NCBI GenBank assembly: GCA_036186865.1
Contig: AP025041.1
Span: 981,968 to 1,045,967, forward strand
Length of the DNA: 64,000 bases
Reading direction: 5' to 3'
Source: Eustoma russellianum
Lineage: Eukaryota > Streptophyta > Magnoliopsida > Gentianales > Gentianaceae
This document shows, in pieces, positions 24,201 through 35,178 of this stretch. A program made the translations under genes and the position numbers. Below the pieces are notes generated by a model that was not told the DNA's origin, searched no databases, and saw only the letters and a program-made list of their open reading frames with translations. Numbering within the stretch: the first letter of the stretch is position 1; the number at the start of each line of letters is the position of its first letter.

Positions 24201-25240
24201 TTATCATATAAAATTTTCTAAAAGTAAAATACCTAATATAAAATATATTAGGTACCAAATACTGAATGATAAAACTAATTTACTATATCGATGTATGTGG
24301 CTCCTGCTAGTGTCTTGTCTTTAGTAACGAGTTGGGAAATTTCGAATCCTATGAACGAACTGAAGAAGTATACTTTCCCTAATCGCCAATTTCAATAATT
24401 CCGAATAATGTTTTCCAATTCATCCGGCGTATCGGAGCAAACCCGGTTTCAAATAACACCACATAATGTCTAAAGATTTTATATGGACATAAGTCTTAGC
24501 TCATCTATAAATTCATGATCTTAATTTAATAATTTTTATTATATAAAATTTAGTATAAGTTTTGGATGTACATGTGACTCACTACACCAAGTCCATTATC
24601 AAAATTTCAGATTTAGTATTAACTTACAATTACAAAAACATAATATACAGTCAAAGAAAATTTTAAAATACTCACATAAGTCAAGTATGACTTGTTATCA
24701 TCCGGTAACCAATCAAATATACTTGCTGCAGCAGCTGTAGATTTTTGACATAAATGAATTTTTATTTTTATTTTTAAAGACGGCATCATCCACCATTAAC
24801 ATTCACTATCATGATGCCTTCTCCTGGTCAAATCGATGGAAAGCAAGGTAAGGGTGAAGATTCCGAATGCATAATACAGCTGATAGATTAACAATCGAAT
24901 TTGAAGGGTGATTGTCAAGCCTTAATAATTGTAATTAGTTCAAGCAAATCCGTTTGTTCATGTTACGTAATTAACGCCCTAACTATTGCTGAACATGAAG
25001 GAGAAAAACAAAATGGAGAGGGTAAATTGAGTCTCTTAATTCATTCCTTTTATGTTCAAATCATAGTTATTATAAAAAAAGGTCTTGATGATGGGTGTAC
25101 CGGCCAGGAGACTGGCCGTCCTCCTAATTAATCTGGTGGATAAGGAAGTCAAGTGAATTGCCAAGGACTAAATGCAATGCTAAACCAAGATTCAAGGTTG
25201 GTTCAATTTGATTGGTTGGTACATATTCAAGATCCTAGGT
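21293..25240. other. Intergenic, no gene recognised
   Basis: About 4 kb of AT-rich DNA. A possible decayed LTR-type repeat lies at about 23160-23450, where GATGTGAGATAGACTATTA and an inverted counterpart ATAGTCTCATATTGG recall LTR termini; this is weak. The remaining open frames are short and unlike known proteins. Confidence 0.4.
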
Positions 25241-25259
25241 TGGTTCAAGGTATTATCGG

Positions 25260-25480
25260 AGAAATGCAGGACGCAATAGATAATGAATCATCATCAGCAT
25301 CCGTACCCAATATATCCTGACGACAGCAAAAGCTATCGTCAAGGTTTGGGGAGGGTAAGCAGTAGGCAGACAATAACTCTATCCCAAGGGATAGAGAGTC
25401 TGCTTCCAGTGAGACCCCCGGCTCCACAATAGATAATGAATATGCTTAGAAATAATACATTAGTGACAAGTGAAGTAGCT
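25260..25480 (-). repeat. SINE-like family Y, copy 1
   Basis: Shares AGCAAAAGCTATCGT, TATCCCAAGGGATAGAGAG and GAGACCCCCGGCTC with copies at 38589, 47980 and 52119, and with a short piece at 26163-26212. It resembles the SINE sequence common in Solanaceae and related plants. Orientation is inferred from the (TTG)n tail on the 52119 copy. Confidence 0.65.
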
Positions 25481-25851
25481 AACATTCTTGATTGTAGAGG
25501 CATTGCCCTTTGGTTATTAACCATAAATTGTGTACTTTAACTGTCCATATGCGTATTTCAGAGGTGTCTTGGTCATAAATTTTTGACCCAATTGAGATAG
25601 GAATGATAGTCTAGTTTGCAGTGGATATCTCGTGGTATCTCTTTATACGACCATCTCATCTAAAAAACCGATGAGTTTTCTGATTTACATTCTCCACGAA
25701 ACTCATTGAATTTAAAACACGAAACTCATTGAAGTTAAAACAATGGAGGTACTCGGAGTCATGGCATCACCTTTTGGTCGCCAAAAAACACGCCATGTAC
25801 GTTAGATGCCGTGCCGTGTGCATAGCAACACTTCACTAGTCGTTTACAAAT

Positions 25852-26034
25852 GAGTTAGGATCCCCCACCCCAAATCCCTCACCCTATGCGTCACCGCGCA
25901 ACATGTGGCAGCAGGGGTGGGTGGTAAGGCTAGATGCAGGTCACCCTCATCTAGCCTCACCACTCATCCCTGCTGCCACATGTCGCGCGGTGATGCGTGG
26001 GGTGAGGAGAAAGTAGGTGAGGTGATCTCATCCC
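25852..26034. mobile_element. Foldback MITE, Mutator-like, copy B
   Basis: A 183-bp hairpin element between perfect 9-bp target duplications TTTACAAAT (25843-25851 and 26035-26043). The inner arms carry CATGTGGCAGC and GCTGCCACATG, with the CACGTG core changed to CATGTG. Same family as copies at 7959, 40303, 41339 and 59987. Confidence 0.88.
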
Positions 26035-26162
26035 TTTACAAATATACCGCCAACAGAATTTTTCTTATTTGTCAATCTAATTACCATGTTTCTTTCGAAT
26101 CCTGTTTGTTATCCCAGTATAGTCAGTACAGCATCACTTTGATTTGTATAGCTGAAGACAGT

Positions 26163-26212
26163 CTTCATCATCATCATCATCCATACCCAGTATATCCCAA
26201 GGGATAGAGAGC
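26163..26212 (-). repeat. Family Y SINE fragment
   Basis: CATACCCAGTATATCCC is joined directly to AAGGGATAGAGAG, which is an internal deletion of the middle of the family Y SINE. Confidence 0.5.
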
Positions 26213-26556
26213 TGAAGACAGTCTCTACTAGACAAATCACTAGGCGTTGTAGACAAACAACCAACAATTTTCGTCACAGTACTTGCAACCATGTCCTTTC
26301 CAACACACACCCACTAGCAGATGGACTGAGACTTCTAGGCATAGCAGATTCACAGGTTTGAGTTGGGAGAAGATCCTCCTGTAGTTTAAGTGTCCAACTC
26401 TTTCCCAGATCTTCTAAACGGGGACATGCCTCCATCAAACATTCTTCCCTTTCATCATATCAAGGAAAAGAACACCTTGGCCATACACTGCTGCTTCTGC
26501 TTGTTTTATTAAAAGCTGTATTAACTGAAGTCTAGCAAATTCTGATAACAAGCCTG

Positions 26557-29347
26557 TTACTGCGCCTTTGCCTTTGCCTCCTCCAATTTAGAACGAATTA
26601 ATTCAGGGCTTGGTATCTTCTTTACACTGCATCAATGAGCATACAGCTAATTAAAAGGAAGCTTGTTACAGAACATATGAATAACACCAGCCTAGCAACA
26701 CGCGACCATGGCTTCTTTGCCTTTTACATGCTTCTTGAATATTAGCATAAGCCTTTTTTATTGCATAAAAGATGTTAGTTCTACAACATAATTTGAGGAG
26801 CCAAAATTTTAAGGCTTACCCACAGAGGCAATCTCCAGAGGAAGCCAATTTCTCATAAATCCATTCAGGGGCAAGCTCTAGCAACAATTTAAGTTGCTCT
26901 TCTATTTCTCCTGCAAATTATTAGCAGCAAATCATATTAAAGGCAGCTTCCAAATTCACTATAATATTTCATTAACTTTGTCAGTAAGTTTCAAAACATG
27001 AAGTAACAGTCTTTACTTCTATCAACAATATCCAAATGTCTTGAAAGTAGTCTATGAATAAGCTCTTCCTTTGTGAGCACGGATCGCCCTATTGACTGAA
27101 ATAAAAAGTACACCATGTCGAAAAGCTTAGGTAAACTGGCAATCATCTGTTTCCGCCATTTTGCCTGTAAGATTGCTGGATTTTGCTCCAATAGTTCCTT
27201 TTCCTCTTTCTCCCTAATCTGCAAGGATAGTTTTGTTTGTTCTTTAGATTCGAATTTCGATGCTAATCAAAGGCAAGGAAGATGTCCTGGCTTCAATCAA
27301 ATATGCAATAAAATAAATATCAGTTCTAACTGCCAATGGACTTGCCATATTATATTATAAACTTCACCAGGAAAACAGGTAATCTTCGCGTAAAAGACTT
27401 ACTGATTTAAGGAGATCCTTGGGCAGAATGTCAGCTATATCATCAGCGACTGATGAGCAGCCCTGAACCTCAGGATCATCCTCAATTTTTGCATTCTTAT
27501 CTGGAGTATCAAACTTCAATGACCTGTTACGCGATGGACGCCTGACCAGTTTGTTTGGAGATTCGGTTAGCTGATCATCTGGGGTCATATAGCATCTCTT
27601 AGGAGGTCGAAGCATGGGTGTGGAACTCATTAGTTTCGCTGGAGTAGAGACACATTGCACTGGAGTTGCGGGAGAAGAATCTGCCTTAGTGTCGGAATTT
27701 GCATGTTTTACAGGGGTTGCAAGGGGAGGAGAGACTGGTAAGCAAGCTGAAGAAACCTCATGATATGAGCTTTCTACATCCCTGGTTGCATCTGAAGATA
27801 CCTTTTCCGGGGATGCTGTTTCAGGAAGAGGACATTTGTTTTGTGGTTTCAGTTGGGTAGCGCTTGGACTCAAAACTGGTGATTGTGTAGCCAGACTACA
27901 TGCAACACTAGCTTCTGAGTTAATCAACCTTTCTATTGCCTTCTGTGAAAAGCTTTTTCTAAAAGATTGAGATAAATGAGATGGACTGCTCACTCTATGT
28001 GGAATCTCAGTAACCATTAACGGGCCAGGCATTGTTGTTGGGTTAACTTCACCACTTCTTTTTGTATAATTAAGCTCTAGTACTTCCTCCGGAATTTCAT
28101 CACCCTGAGAAGAAATCGCATGATAAAGAAATGATCAACCGCACATTATGAACCAAGACTGAAATTCTAATGGCCAGAAAAGATTAGTACATCACTACAA
28201 TGTTGCTATTCCATTTTATTTTATTGCTCATTATCAAAGCTGGAACGAATTTAACCATTATTTTACAGTCTACCCTGCCTCCCACACAACTTAAAAGAAG
28301 AGAGATATATTAAACCATTATTCCTCTCTCTGTCTATCTCTCCCTCTCCCTCTCTGCCTTTTATGTACTACTAAAATTTGCAAAAGATAGATTCTTCACA
28401 AATATAATACACTTGAGCAAGCATAAACAATGCACACTAGAAATGATAATGCACTTAAGAAGTTAAAACTGATTTGAATAAAAATGATGATTACTCAATC
28501 AACTCATCGAATAAAAAGAGACAAACCTGAGGATGAGATTTGGCATAATCCACAAGGCAACAACGAAAGATTTTCCTCAGCTGGAGATCCCCATCCTCCA
28601 ATTGCACATTTATTCTATCTTCAACTGCTTTAACATCTAATTCAATATGAAGATCCGGTTTCATACAGCTTGTTCGTTCATCATGTACCAAAATTTTCCT
28701 TATTTGAATGGCTTCGGGTAATATGAATTTTAATTGAGCCAAATGACCATGAGTAAACCTCCTGAAATACCAAATCATCAACAGTCAGACAAAACCCGCA
28801 ATTTCCAACCAGCAAACAAATATAATGATTAAAGATCAAGATTATGTACCTCTCAGTTAAACACTGTATTGTGGGACTAATATTTGTAAATGTAGTCATT
28901 GAACCTTTCATCCGAAGCAAACGAATCGAGGTGTTCAAACTACTAAAGAACTCATCCAATATCTCATACCTAAAAGCATAAAATACATAAGATTTATTAC
29001 ACCATACACAAATCAAACAGCAAATTGACATCCTTAAACAGGTGGGAACTTTAGGCCTAATACACTCAGCATTAGCCGAACCCGCCTCATAATATTTAAA
29101 TTAACAACAACAACAACAACAACAACAAGGCCTTAAGATTCAGAGGAAGTGTTTACTTCTCCGGAAGCTTGGAAAGAGCGCCACCGCGATCTAGACTCCG
29201 ACGAGGGCGGCCAATAGGCTTTTCCGGTGTCTTGGAGCTCCATTGATTGAGATCTTGAAGTCGCCGGAGTGCTTGATCGGATGGCGACTTTGATGGGTTG
29301 CTGAACGGCTGTAGAACTTCTCCGGACTGTGGTTCAGTTGAATCCAT
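26557..29347 (-). CDS. CDT1-like DNA replication licensing factor
   Basis: CDT1 works with ORC and CDC6 to load MCM helicase at origins in G1; plant CDT1a also acts in plastid division. Exons on the minus strand: 29157-29347 (start MDSTEPQSGE), 28850-28969, 28527-28761, 27403-28104, 27017-27218, 26820-26910 and 26557-26626. They sum to 1611 nt, an open frame of 536 residues with GT/AG edges in phase. Exon 2 begins at KYEILDEFF and opens the geminin-binding-type fold, including KGSMTTFTNISP. Exon 3 holds RRFTHGHLAQLKFILPEAI and DERTSCMKPDLHI. Exon 4 is a Ser/Pro-rich linker with many SP/TP sites, apt for CDK control. Exons 5-7 form the C-terminal MCM-binding winged-helix region (LPKLFDMVYFLFQSI). 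The upstream in-frame Met codons at 29518 run into the promoter, so the start at 29347 fits better. The last exon ends EEAKAKAQ. Confidence 0.93.
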
Positions 29348-29465
29348 TGAGCTAAGCGATAGACAAGGAAATTGAAGGAAACCAGAAAGAGAGAGTGAGG
29401 CAGTAGAAACGTTTTTGCTTTTTACCCACGAGTGGAAATGTCTGAGTTCATATGCAATGGGTTTT

Positions 29466-29571
29466 TTTCGCGGGAAAGCTGGAGCGGAGACCGGTTGCCA
29501 ACTCAGAATTGGCGCCAACTATTCNNNNNNNNNNGCCAACTCAGAATTGGCGCCAACTATTCTCGCGGGAA
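29466..29571. promoter_or_regulatory. E2F-type site cluster upstream of CDT1
   Basis: Within 230 bp upstream of the CDT1 start lie TTTCGCGGGAAA (29466-29477, a full palindromic E2F consensus), TTGGCGCCAA (29509-29518, repeated at 29547-29556 across the gap) and TTCTCGCGGGAA (29560-29571). E2F factors are known to drive plant CDT1 in late G1/S. One TTGGCGCCAA may be an assembly duplicate. Confidence 0.8.
29497..29562. other. Assembly gap (10 N) flanked by identical 28-mers
   Basis: Ten Ns (29525-29534) separate two identical 28-base stretches (29497-29524 and 29535-29562). This is what results when two overlapping contig ends are placed side by side without being merged, so about 38 bases here are probably surplus. 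Confidence 0.85.
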
Positions 29572-31413
29572 GGGCTAATCCTAACGCCGTAAGTTGTTTG
29601 GGCCTAAATGGACCCGGCTTTTGGTTATATTTTGGGCCTAAATCTTTTCTTATGGCGTTGAATACTCTGCTCCCTTTTTTACATTTGGATTTTCATTTTT
29701 TCCCCTAAAGTTCATAAATGGTAATTTATCCGGATTTATTTAGACATAAGAATATAAGAAATTATCATAATATGTACTTTAGCCAACAAAACCTTTCCAA
29801 TGCATGCAATGCAAAAGTCCCGAATAATTTTAATTTCAAAGGTGAAACTATCAAAATTCATACTGTATATAATATAATAAATATCTTTCAAGTCATGGAA
29901 AAGAAATATCGTCTTCATTCATAATAATTGGAAATCTGACGTACCAAACCATAACTAGCCAGGGGAAATGATCTTTCTACAGTTGAAATTTCTAACAGAA
30001 GTTTCTAGAGATAGAACCTTAAACCCTAAATCTGTTGGAATATATGATCAGTCCTATAACGTCGTTCCTTTTTTTTCTAATCAAGCTACTAGAATCATGT
30101 TCCTGATAATGGCGGATCGATTAGACTAAAATTTTGAAAGATTCTGCCGGATGGTAAATTACCCAGAAACCTAATGGTCGTTCTCGATTAGAGATGTTTG
30201 TTTTTGCATTGAGTTTCTAAGTATTGGAATTGATAACAAAGACTATATAATAATTTATGATGCAACAATAATGCCCTGACAACTTCATCGTTTATTCAAC
30301 AAGGAAACAAGAGTAAAAGATAAATATTTGCATATACACAACAATGTTTTGCATGTCGTGAACATATATACTATGCATCAACAACAACATTACTACATTG
30401 TCTTATAAGCTTCTATCTATGACGGAATATAAGGGGTTCGGATGTATCCAACCATACTTATGTGTTAAAAATCTACATTCTACACATAAACACACGAAGT
30501 AAGATTTCCCTCTTACCCGGTGGAGGTGTGGGAACGGTCTGGTTCCAATATTAAATCATGCTTTTAAAACGACGGGCAGGATTGTTCCAAAGCAAAGTTA
30601 ACAAACAAATAAGAGAGAGAGAGAATTTTGAATAACAGAAAAAAGACACTGCCTTTACTGACATATCGAAAGCAATAAAGAAAATCGAATCGAGACCTAA
30701 ATTGGATGCGATTCTTATATTGTAAAGTAGCAGTTGATCGACACAGACTGACGTATTATTATGGATCATCGAGAAGCAACCTGTGTGTTTCTAACACATA
30801 TATATAGTTATTTACATCCGACTCTCATACCCGTGATAAGCGGGAAACAATGGGATTCAGTTGTGGTGCATTGAGACCTAAAAGTTTGTCTCTGCATTTT
30901 CATCAGACATGTTCACCTAACCACCTTCCTCTACGTGGAATTTGGTTTTATGCAACTCCGAGACGAACTTAGTGTATACTTTGCTAATTTTAAAAAAGAA
31001 ACGGAAAAACAAATAAGGTGAACTCCTGTTGTTTATAAGAAGTTATCCCTTTTATTTCTCTAAATTAACAAATCATATACCAACTTATAAAAGTCAAACC
31101 AGCGGACCGATTCTTCTTTTCCGAAAGCAGAAGGTTTCAGTACATGATAGGTGAAGGAAGAGAAAAGGTTGAATGTATAGGCTTCAGACACAACTGAATA
31201 AAATTACTAAAGATTCCGGTTTCGAAATGCACAGGAGACGAAAGAAGTAAGAGAGAATATACTTATACAACATTCATCAATACCCTCTCCGATAAAACTA
31301 AAATACTAATACATTGTGCATTGAAACAATCCATAAACACTACAAATGATGCAGAACATTGTAATTAACCGTAATCTATATGTAATCTATATGTAATCAA
31401 TTTTTCAAGTTGA
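29572..31413. other. Intergenic with two family X SINE pieces
   Basis: AT-rich DNA. Family X SINE pieces lie at about 30368-30475 (minus) and 30690-30845 (plus). No gene was recognised otherwise. Confidence 0.45.
30690..30845 (+). repeat. SINE-like family X, partial copies
   Basis: Blocks TTCTTATATTGTAAAGTAG, GTTGATCGACA and ATCCGACTCTCATA match the longer X copies at 37903 and 51602. An opposite-strand piece with CAACAACAACATTACT lies at 30368-30475. Confidence 0.55.
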
Positions 31414-31884
31414 TTAAGAAGAAAGCCTGGGCCTTTTACTGTCATTCTTGCCATGCATTTCTGGTCCAAGGAGATCTTCTAAGAGATTATTATCAAAATA
31501 TTCCAACTCAATCACATCCTCCTCTTCCCTTCTTCCTTCACCCGTCCCTAATGCAGCTACATCTTCTGATTCTTCTTTTACACCAACCACCCGACCTTCA
31601 GGTAACCGAACAGAAGAAGACGAACCATGGCTAGAACCAGGGCCCGGTTCGGTTCTGTAGTGGGCATCATTAGGGAAGTTGAGAATGGCCTGGTGACCCC
31701 TGAGTGCAAAAGCAGCTCTATCATAAGCCCTTGCTGCCTCTTCTGCTGTCTCATAAGTCCCTAGCCAAAGGCGAGCTCCATGTCGTGTTGGATCCCTTAT
31801 TTCTGCTGCGTACTTTCCCCATGGCCTCTTCCTAATGCCCCTGTATTTGATGGTCTTCTGTCCTTTTTCTTCTTTTCTCTCCAT
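31414..31884 (-). CDS. Small group IX ERF transcription factor (EDLL type)
   Basis: A single-exon AP2/ERF protein of 156 residues. The AP2 domain spans residues 13-71 (KYRGIRKRPWGKYAAEIRD, WLGTYETAEEAARAYD, LRGHQAILNFPND). It has the ERF-type Ala and Asp in AAEIRD that suit GCC-box binding. Residues 124-139 (VIELEYFDNNLLEDLL) are an EDLL activation motif, known from the ERF95-ERF98 class. The domain lies close to the N-terminus with a short acidic tail, as in those small ERFs, which act in jasmonate, ethylene and stress responses. The frame is complete from an ATG at 31882-31884 to the stop at 31414. A second group IX ERF lies 21 kb away at 53209. Confidence 0.93.
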   Translation of the reverse strand: MERKEEKGQKTIKYRGIRKRPWGKYAAEIRDPTRHGARLWLGTYETAEEAARAYDRAAFALRGHQAILNFPNDAHYRTEPGPGSSHGSSSSVRLPEGRVVGVKEESEDVAALGTGEGRREEEDVIELEYFDNNLLEDLLGPEMHGKNDSKRPRLSS

Positions 31885-33382
31885 TACAAGTTTTCTTGAG
31901 CCTTTTTTTTTCTTCTAATGTTTGGGAGAGAAATAGCGATGGCTAATTAGTCTGCTTTTGTTTCTAAAAGGGGTCATATCTATTGTGGATGGGGAGTTTG
32001 GTTGGGGGACCCTTTCTGGGATTGTGGTCGTACCTGACGCCTGGTCTACGACTTTGTCTAATCATTCTTCCATTTGATGTTACACTGTTCTTGGAAATTT
32101 CTGTTGGAGAAATGAAATGGGAAAAGATTGGATGGCAAGTGGGTTTGTCAAAAGTTGACAACCACCATACTTTGAGCTTAACTATGATTAGTGTTCGTTA
32201 ATCAAAAATGGAAACTAAAAATTTCTAAATTATCTACGTAACGAGTAGATGATTTTAGGCATTTGAATCACTCGATTCCGATACCGGGTGAATGAAAAAT
32301 TAATGCTCAAAATTGGAGTAAAATTGGAGGAAATTAGAAAAATTGGTGATGTGGCCTCTTGAGGAGTGAACACATCACCAATTTGCTTGTCTACCACATT
32401 GCCCACTTGAGAGAGAAAGGCCACTATATAAGGTTCAAGTTGGAGCTTTCTAAGATGTGCCCTTGGGCATGAGAAGTTTTCTGACGGAGTCAGAACGCAG
32501 CTCAGGCAAGGTTCACCACACACGCGCGCCGCCGCCGCCCGTCCGGCCGGCTCGTGGCTCGTGGCTCGCCCGTCCGGTTCTTATCTTTTTGGATAAATTT
32601 TTTTTTTAAAATTTTTTAGAAAAATAATTACTTGATCCTACGGTCTACGATTTATCTGCGGTGATCCAACGCTCCAGATCAAGTCTGAACCGTAGCGGTG
32701 ATCCAACGCTCCAGATTTGATCCTGCGGTTGCTAATCTGATCCTGCGGTTCAGCGTGGTTGCTGATCCAACGCTCCAGATTTGATCCTATCTTCGGTTTA
32801 CTGATCCAATGGTCTACGTTTGTTCAGACAAGGATTACGATCTAACGGTAGAGATCGTAACTGTTTTTAATCCAATGGTCCAGATTCGTTCTGACCATAA
32901 ACCGACTTCAACCTCCTTCAACCTCCTTCAACCACCCTCCATCTATATATACTGTCACCATGCATGCATACGAGATACACTGTTTTAAACACAGTACTGC
33001 GTTTTCTTCTTCGAAGCATTCTGCATTCCATTACGATACAATCAATACGAGAAATCAGTACACCTTTAACAGGTTCGTCCGATGTTCCTACGCTGTAGTG
33101 CCACTCGTATGAACGAAAACCGTTGTATCCTGGGAGACGTTTGTTCCATCCGGTTGGGCACAGTATACCGGAGCAATTCGTCTTAAGGACAGAGTCCTTA
33201 CACTCGCCTCGGTTTTGCTTGCGTTTTTGTTGTCAATTTACTCACATGCACACAGTGCACTTGTTCTGATTACAGTGTTTACAATTTCGACCAGGGATAG
33301 AGACTTTTTCATCGTACCCTGAAGAGGCCATAGGATCTGGATTCAGATAGGAGAGTCCAACACTGAGTCAACATATTACATC
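31885..33382. repeat. Decayed retrotransposon LTR/leader-like sequence
   Basis: From about 32230 to 33300 the sequence looks like an LTR plus leader. It has a TATATA run near 32430, a GC-rich patch (CGCCGCCGCCC) near 32528, several diverged copies of GATCCAACGCTCCAGAT between 32620 and 32900, and the phrase ATCCTGGGAGACG near 33130, common in plant copia leaders. A similar TATCCTGGGAG phrase is on the minus strand near 61650. I could not find both ends or a target duplication. Confidence 0.4.
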
Positions 33383-33513
33383 TGTTGAGAATCCCACATT
33401 GGTAATTTGAGAAAAATATACATGGCTTATATGAGGATGATGTACCACCACCCATTGCCTTAAAGTTTTGAGTGGATATGGACCTCACCTCATGTAAGCC
33501 CAAGTTTCAATAA
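33383..33513 (+). mobile_element. Solo LTR of the TRIM family
   Basis: A 131-bp block (TGTTGAGAATCCCACATTGG to AAGTTTCAATA) matches the LTRs of the TRIM at 56679-57520 over its whole length. Flanks ACATC and AGATC agree at 4 of 5 bases, a probable worn 5-bp duplication. Confidence 0.75.
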
Positions 33514-33941
33514 GATCTTTAATTATGTGTCGTCGTGTGTATAAATTGCTCTTTGTAAAATAAAAAAATTTAAACCGCTGACCAGTTTGTATACATGGTG
33601 GTGCGTGATTAAAGTCATGCATCTTTTTCTTTTAAGTGTGTTTTATCCATGCTTGAATCTAGCTATTGTTTGTTCATTACCAGCTATTGTTTGTTCATTA
33701 GGTAGCAACTTGCAAACAACTTAAGAAAACGTAGTTATTAAATTCTTGTATTTTTAATATGTTACTATAAATGAATATTTGGTTTTGAAAGGAAAAAAAA
33801 AAGAAAGATGAACAATTAAGAAGGATAAATCAGAAAGTTAACTGTTATTTTAGACATTTAATCAATGGACAGAAATTGGGATATACAAAAATAAATTATT
33901 TAAATAAAATGAGATGAGGAGTATATTTATCCTAAACACTA

Positions 33942-34195
33942 CTCCCTCCGTCCCAAATTGAGTCATTTTTTCTTTTTAAAATGTTCTTAAAAGATATCAA
34001 CTTTCTATATCGTCATTAAGTGATTACCGATCTTTCAAAATTATCCTTTAGTAATAATAATAAAAAGACAACATATTAAATACCAAACAACAATACAATA
34101 AAGGATAAAATGACATTACGTGATAGTTTTAATAGTTAGACAACACAGTTAAATGATGTTCTGTTTAAAAATGTTTGAAAATGACTTTAGGACGG
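33942..34195. mobile_element. Stowaway-type MITE, right end worn
   Basis: The left end is TA followed by CTCCCTCCGTCCCAAATTG. The right side has AAATGACTTTAGGACGG, the inverted counterpart, but lacks the last few bases before TA. Confidence 0.6.
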
Positions 34196-34817
34196 TAAGA
34201 TTATGATCTGAGCTCCCGAATCATATTTTCTACAGCTATGTACATTTTTGGAGCATCAATTTCACGGTGCTCTATAAGCACCAAACCCTAACCACTATAA
34301 AGATGCATGCACGTTCTGTGTAATTATTTATTCATCATTTTTTTCCTGGAACATTATGATTATAAGAACGTCATAAAATAAGTTGGGTCGCTGAGAGAAT
34401 CAACATTCTCAAGTTAGAACTAGTCAAAGATACTCTTTGACAACGAATGAACACCAGGCCTGGTGTACGAATTAAGGAAGTTACAATTCTTCCTTTTATT
34501 TCTTTTTTTTTTCAATTTTTTTAATAGACTGCTACAAATTAGACAATAATGTACATATATTATTCATTTAGACTTGGGCAAAAGATCGCCAAGAATGTTT
34601 TATCTTTTTGAATTACAGATGCTCAAAATCTTAATTATTGGTTCTTAGAATTTCAAGCAGTCTGTTGGGGTAAACCAATTTAATCAGCCTCAAGACATAA
34701 CAGACCTTCCCCGGACTAACGCAAGTGCTAAGGGCGTACAAGTCTAGACCTTCACATCTTTAATCACCATAAAGATTACAGGGTTACTCTGAGAAACAAG
34801 TCAATGATCATTTTGTA

Positions 34818-35086
34818 CTAACAACAACAACATTAAACTCATTGCCTTAAAGGCTCTAGCCTATGGCGAGGTACAAGAGGTCGGATATACGCAACTATAC
34901 CCATGTGTTAGAAACACACAAAGGTTGTTTCCCGATGATCTATAATGAAAATTGCGTCAAGCTGTGTCGATCAACTATTACTTCATAATATAAGGGGCAC
35001 AACCAATTTAGTAAGTCATTTTGATTTATTCGATCATATTCCGAAGTCAAGGAAGAGTGTGTAATTGACTCCATTGGAAATGAAAC
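34818..35086 (-). mobile_element. SINE family X, full copy with 14-bp TSD
   Basis: About 269 bp between perfect 14-bp duplications ATGATCATTTTGTA (34804-34817 and 35087-35100). On the minus strand it ends in a TTGTTGTTG tail. The duplication length and simple tail show LINE-dependent retroposition, so family X is a SINE family although I cannot see clear pol III A and B boxes. Confidence 0.8.
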
Positions 35087-35178
35087 ATGATCATTTTGTA
35101 ATTAAAACAGAGGAATAATGTAAGAGACAGCTTTTGAAGTTTTTGGTTATTACATTTACACTTCCTCAGGTCCCCATC

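Noticed and set aside
29348..29518. Upstream in-frame extension of CDT1 starting MAPILSW
   Set aside because: It runs through the E2F site cluster and promoter; the start at 29347 gives a protein that fits the family and an exon sum divisible by three.
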